Shown here: piece after piece, positions 60,546-64,000 of the stretch
Numbering within the stretch: the stretch's first letter is position 1
Layout: every line of letters begins with the position of its first letter
DNA from: Sphagnum magellanicum
Lineage: Eukaryota; Streptophyta; Sphagnopsida; Sphagnales; Sphagnaceae
NCBI GenBank assembly: GCA_021904315.1
Contig: CM038918.1
Coordinates: 9,873,349 to 9,937,348 of the forward strand
Direction: 5' to 3'
Length of the DNA stretch: 64,000 bases
Translations under genes and position numbers: made by a program
Notes under the pieces: model-generated
Database searches by the model: none
What the model saw: the letters and a program-made list of their open reading frames with translations, nothing else
What the model was told of the DNA's origin: nothing

Positions 60546-63500
60546 ATGTTGTTGCTCAAGATGACTACTTCGTTATTTTCCATGCCTTTGCACATACCTC
60601 CTGCTGCTGCTGCTGCTGCTGCTTCTTCTTCTTCTTCTTCTTCTTCTTCTTTTTCCCATTACATCATGTTGGCACCCACCACTTTGCATCTAATCAACTT
60701 TTATTTCAGCAAAACCGTGGCACCAACTGTTGTTTCCAGACTCAAGAATAACAACCACATGGATCTCGTTCCCTTTAGAATGCAAGGCTTCCAACCCAAA
60801 TCCTTTCCATGTTCTCTGTTTCTGTTGCCTTCTTCTACAACTAGTTTGGATGTAGGTATAGGAACTTTTGGTAGGAGGTTTAGAAGCAGAGCTGCAAATA
60901 GGTGTTGGCAGTTTAGTGGCATGTGTGGTGATGGTGGTGGTGGTGCTGCTGCTGCTGCTGCTGCCGTCTCTGCCCATGGACCTTATGAAGAAACGGATTT
61001 GCCAATTTTGGGAGATTGTGTTCAGGCAAATGATCCAGCAGTTTGTGTACAAAGTGACGACGACGACGATGCTGAGGAGGAATATCAAGTTGAGAGTCGC
61101 AGCAGTGCCAAAGTGAAGGCAAGTGTCTATGGTTCTCACCGCAATTCCTTTCTTGCTTGCTCTTCTGACAGACCCCAAAAGGCTTCTGTGCATGGATTAG
61201 GGTTCTAAGATCAGTTCAAATCAGTCTAGGTTTTTCAGGGAGATGTCATTTCTTTGGAGTTTGGGAATTAGGGTTTGGGGAAGATGGAGGTGATTCTGTT
61301 GTATTGTTGTTCGGTGGACAATGGGTGGCTTGCAAACTGCAAAAAGAATTTAGACATCTGTGTTGGGAACACCTTTTTACACATCATGATGTATGTGTGT
61401 GTTCTTGATTCAAGTCAGAGATGCAGGATGGATTACACAAAATGGTCTTACCCTGAGAGTCCATGTACAAACTTTCTGTAGTCAAGATTCACTAGAAAAT
61501 GTGATTGGAATTGATGCTCTTCTTGTGTTGTTGATCAAACTGTTGTGGAGTTAGTTTTGATGCCACTTCCTTTTATTTTGCAGGGAGAATTGCAAGGAGG
61601 TCTATATCTGGTTGCAACACCCATTGGTAACCTTGAAGACATTACTATAAGGTCAATTTCCATCTCTTCCATCTTTGTTTTGCAAAAACCTTTGTCTGGG
61701 TTCTCTACTTTGTTCCAGTACAAATCAGAAAAACAGGTTGACCTGAAGCCTAAAGTCAAATGCCACTTTAGCTTAACAATGGTCATGAGATATGGTGGAA
61801 ATACACTAACGTACAGTAGCTTCATTGATGGCAATGTGTTGTTAAAAGATGTGGTGTGGACTTCTTGCTTGTTGTAAGCTTCCTATTGAAATATTAGGGT
61901 TTTTACTGCTGGTAGGAAAATACTACTCATGCAACCGTGAAGGCCAAACTGCTTTTTTGACAGCCCTTGAATGAATTCATAGAGAACTCTCTCCAAACTA
62001 GTGAAAGTGGAAAATACCCTGTTTTTAGTCCCACTTTTTAGCTGCCTAGAGGGAGAGAGAAAAAGGCACAGCAGGGTTTACTAAAGTTTCCTGCTTGGGA
62101 TTTCTGTCACTGTTGTTCAAACCAGTTTTGTGTGTTGGGTCTTGTTTTCTATTTTCATTAGGTTTGTGTTCCTCTTGTCTGTGTTCACGCTTGCTGATTG
62201 GTTGCTGTTATGTTTCAGATGTGAGCTATCCATAGCCTTTTATTATTGGGTCATTTCTCAATTCTTTTCAGGTTGACTTCAATCATAAGTGTTGACAGTA
62301 TTGAGAATTTCTCAGTACTAATGAAGATATTTCCCACTTGGAGTGTGACATTCGTTCCAGAGCTCTTCGGATTTTAAAGGAGGCAGAGGTGATCTTAGCT
62401 GAGGACACAAGGCACTCAGCAAAACTCCTACGGTACTATAACATAGACACTCCCATGGTTAGTATGAACTTCAACCATTGGAATGCATTCACTGTGATAC
62501 AGTTGAGACAATATGTATTTTGTGAGTAGATAGTCACTGTGTTTCAGGGTAAAAATCTTTGTTTAGTTTCCAACCATGCCTGGAATTCTTCACATGATAC
62601 CCATGACATGTGGAATATGCCAGAATACTTTCCTCTTGTGTTTCCTTGGTGCCACTTCCATCTTCATGGCTGGCAATGTTGGGGATAGGCGCAGCTGCCA
62701 GGATCTGCCTCTCATGGGGCCAGAGGGAATAATCGCAGATGAGCTACCACAAGTTCAATGAGTATGCAAGACAGGATGCTATAATGCAGCGCCTGAAGGC
62801 TGGCCAAATCATAGCGCTGATCAGTGATGCTGGAATGCCTGGAATCAGTGATCCTGGATCTGAACTTGTAAGTTTAGTGGCAACCTGATCTTCTGCTTAT
62901 TACTTGCTGGCTTTTTGGATGGGGTGCTATATCAGAGGAATGATGGGTAATGAAGAATACTAAGCTGGTGCAGTTTAGGCATCATCAAGATTCTGACATT
63001 GGAAGCTATAATGCATCATTGCCTGAAGTGTGACATTGGATTGAGGAATGCACTGTGAGATAATTAGATATCTTTTCTTGGACCCTAGTGGGTAAATGCC
63101 ACTGGTCAGCTTACTTTGGTGCTTTTCCAGGTCCGAGTATGTGTAGATACTGGAGTGCAAGTTCATCCAATTCCAGGTGCATCAGCCGTAATTACTGCCT
63201 TGGTTTCATCAGGTCTACCAACAGATGAGTTTTCTTTTGGTGAGACCATCAACTAATAAAACTCTTGAGCATAAAACTATTTTTGGGTGCATGAGTAACA
63301 GATACAGATGTGTATTTTGTGTTGTTAGCCTTTAGGGTTTGCATGTCCACATAGTAGTTGAAGATAATAAAGGTAAAGTTTCAATTGCAGCTGGCTTCCT
63401 ACCAACACACACAGGTACAAGGCAGCAGAGATTGGCAGCTGCAGCAAAACAGACAGCCACACAGGTCTTCTATGTTCCCCCTCACAAACTGTGCAGAGTA

Positions 63501-63848
63501 TTAGATGACTGCATCGCTGCCTTTGGAGCAACAAGGTGCGTTGACATCTCTCAGTTCCTCCTTGCAACATTGGCAGTGATATGTCGGTTCCAGTTTGGAT
63601 GATGGATGTACTGGGGGAGACAAAAGGTGCTTGTTTTGCAGATTGAGAGAACCCACCAAGCTGGTCAGATAGTCAGAAAAATAAATTAGCAGGCACCTAC
63701 AAGTAACCCAAGTGTGTGCCTTATGTGCTTGAGCAGCCATTGATTGCCAGTTGTGTGATTGGCTGCTTGACAAAGTTTGACATGCTGATTGTGGTTCTTG
63801 TGAAGGCACTGTGTGGTAGCAAGGGAGATGACCAAACTTCATGAAGAG
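60546..63848 (+). CDS. RsmI-type 16S rRNA ribose methyltransferase, organelle-targeted (3' end beyond window)
   Basis: Seven exons, 60546-61118, 61584-61651, 62361-62457, 62739-62867, 63131-63239, 63391-63535 and 63806-63848, join in frame for 388 residues; the gene continues past the window. Bacterial RsmI methylates the 2'-OH of C1402 in 16S rRNA with S-adenosylmethionine. The motifs LYLVATPIGNLEDITIRAL, AEDTRHSAKLL, LISDAGMPGISDPG, PIPGASAVITAL, GLPTDEFSFAGFLP and VVAREMTKLHEE appear in family order. The first 190 residues look like a transit peptide plus a low-complexity segment, including Ala and Ser runs encoded by CTG/CTT triplet repeats and an Asp run, so action on plastid or mitochondrial rRNA is likely. 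Intron 1 appears to begin with GC (AAG|GCAAGT) rather than GT. Starts at residue 6 or later are possible. Confidence 0.93.
60600..60655 (+). repeat. CTG/CTT triplet repeats in the coding region
   Basis: About seven CTG units followed by ten CTT units encode a run of Ala and then Ser near the N-terminus of the methyltransferase. Further triplet runs encode Gly-Ala (about 60930-60963) and Asp (about 61058-61070). Length changes here would keep the frame. Confidence 0.9.
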
Positions 63849-63966
63849 GTAGATTGTATTTCACACTAGTCTACTTCACACAGCAACCTGTCATATGACT
63901 GCAGTGTCCATTTGGTCATCTCCCAGAACACCACAGTCCATTATGTTGTTCTATGAGATGACCAAA
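63823..63966 (+). other. complementary segments around exon 7 of the methyltransferase
   Basis: GGGAGATGACCAAA at the end of exon 7 (63823-63836) is exactly complementary to TTTGGTCATCTCCC (63911-63924) in the following intron. That intron segment is in turn complementary to a second copy, GAGATGACCAAA (63955-63966), whose flanks also resemble the exon end. In the pre-mRNA the intron segment could pair with either partner but not both. Confidence 0.6.
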
Positions 63967-64000
63967 TTTTACAAAGTAGATAGTACATCACCTGTTGTTT

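Overview
The window looks like nuclear DNA of a land plant. The genes are split by GT-AG introns (plus one apparent GC-AG intron), two proteins carry N-terminal extensions that look like organelle transit peptides, one gene encodes a plant-specific DUF4228/PADRE protein, and the spaces between genes are AT-rich and full of decayed transposons and tandem repeats. A single U1A/U2B''-like protein with mixed features and a plastid/mitochondrion-type M32 carboxypeptidase would fit a non-flowering lineage, but that placement is inference and weak.

Layout. Seven protein-coding genes were modelled, and the exon phases and totals close in every model: (1) 4344-8373 (+), a U1A/U2B''-type spliceosomal protein, 5 exons, 238 aa; (2) 9241-11199 (-), an intronless M32 metallocarboxypeptidase, 652 aa, convergent with gene 1; (3) 13886-15676 (-), a mitochondrial ADP/ATP carrier, 3 exons, 402 aa; (4) 24526-25371 (-), a DUF4228/PADRE protein, 281 aa, with a GC-rich, simple-repeat-rich upstream region; (5) 40606-42900 (-), ribosomal protein eS6, 7 exons, 250 aa; (6) 58037-60282 (-), kinetochore protein SPC25, 6 exons, 233 aa; (7) 60546-63848 and beyond (+), an organelle-targeted RsmI-type 16S rRNA methyltransferase, 7 exons in the window and cut by the window end. 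Genes 6 and 7 are divergent and share a 263-bp promoter region.

The gene-poor blocks (17.6-24.5, 26.8-40.6 and 43.1-58.0 kb) hold old transposon material: a LINE tail, a fragment of an LTR retrotransposon, CACTA-like ends, a tRNA-derived SINE head, several dispersed repeat pairs, a short-chain dehydrogenase pseudo-exon and a GGCTATT-word satellite of about 2 kb with arms in inverted orientation. Structural oddities include a perfect 32-bp hairpin, a 21-G run, a polypyrimidine tract of about 775 bp followed by a purine-rich array, and a tandem pair of promoter-like units.

The genes do not form a pathway. They are unrelated housekeeping genes (splicing, translation, energy exchange, chromosome segregation, organelle rRNA modification, peptide turnover) plus one probable stress-response gene. 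I found no clear new biological system. The most unusual signals are the satellite complex at 50.4-53.3 kb, the duplicated TATA/hairpin units at 34.4-35.1 kb, and the competing complementary segments around the last visible exon of the methyltransferase.
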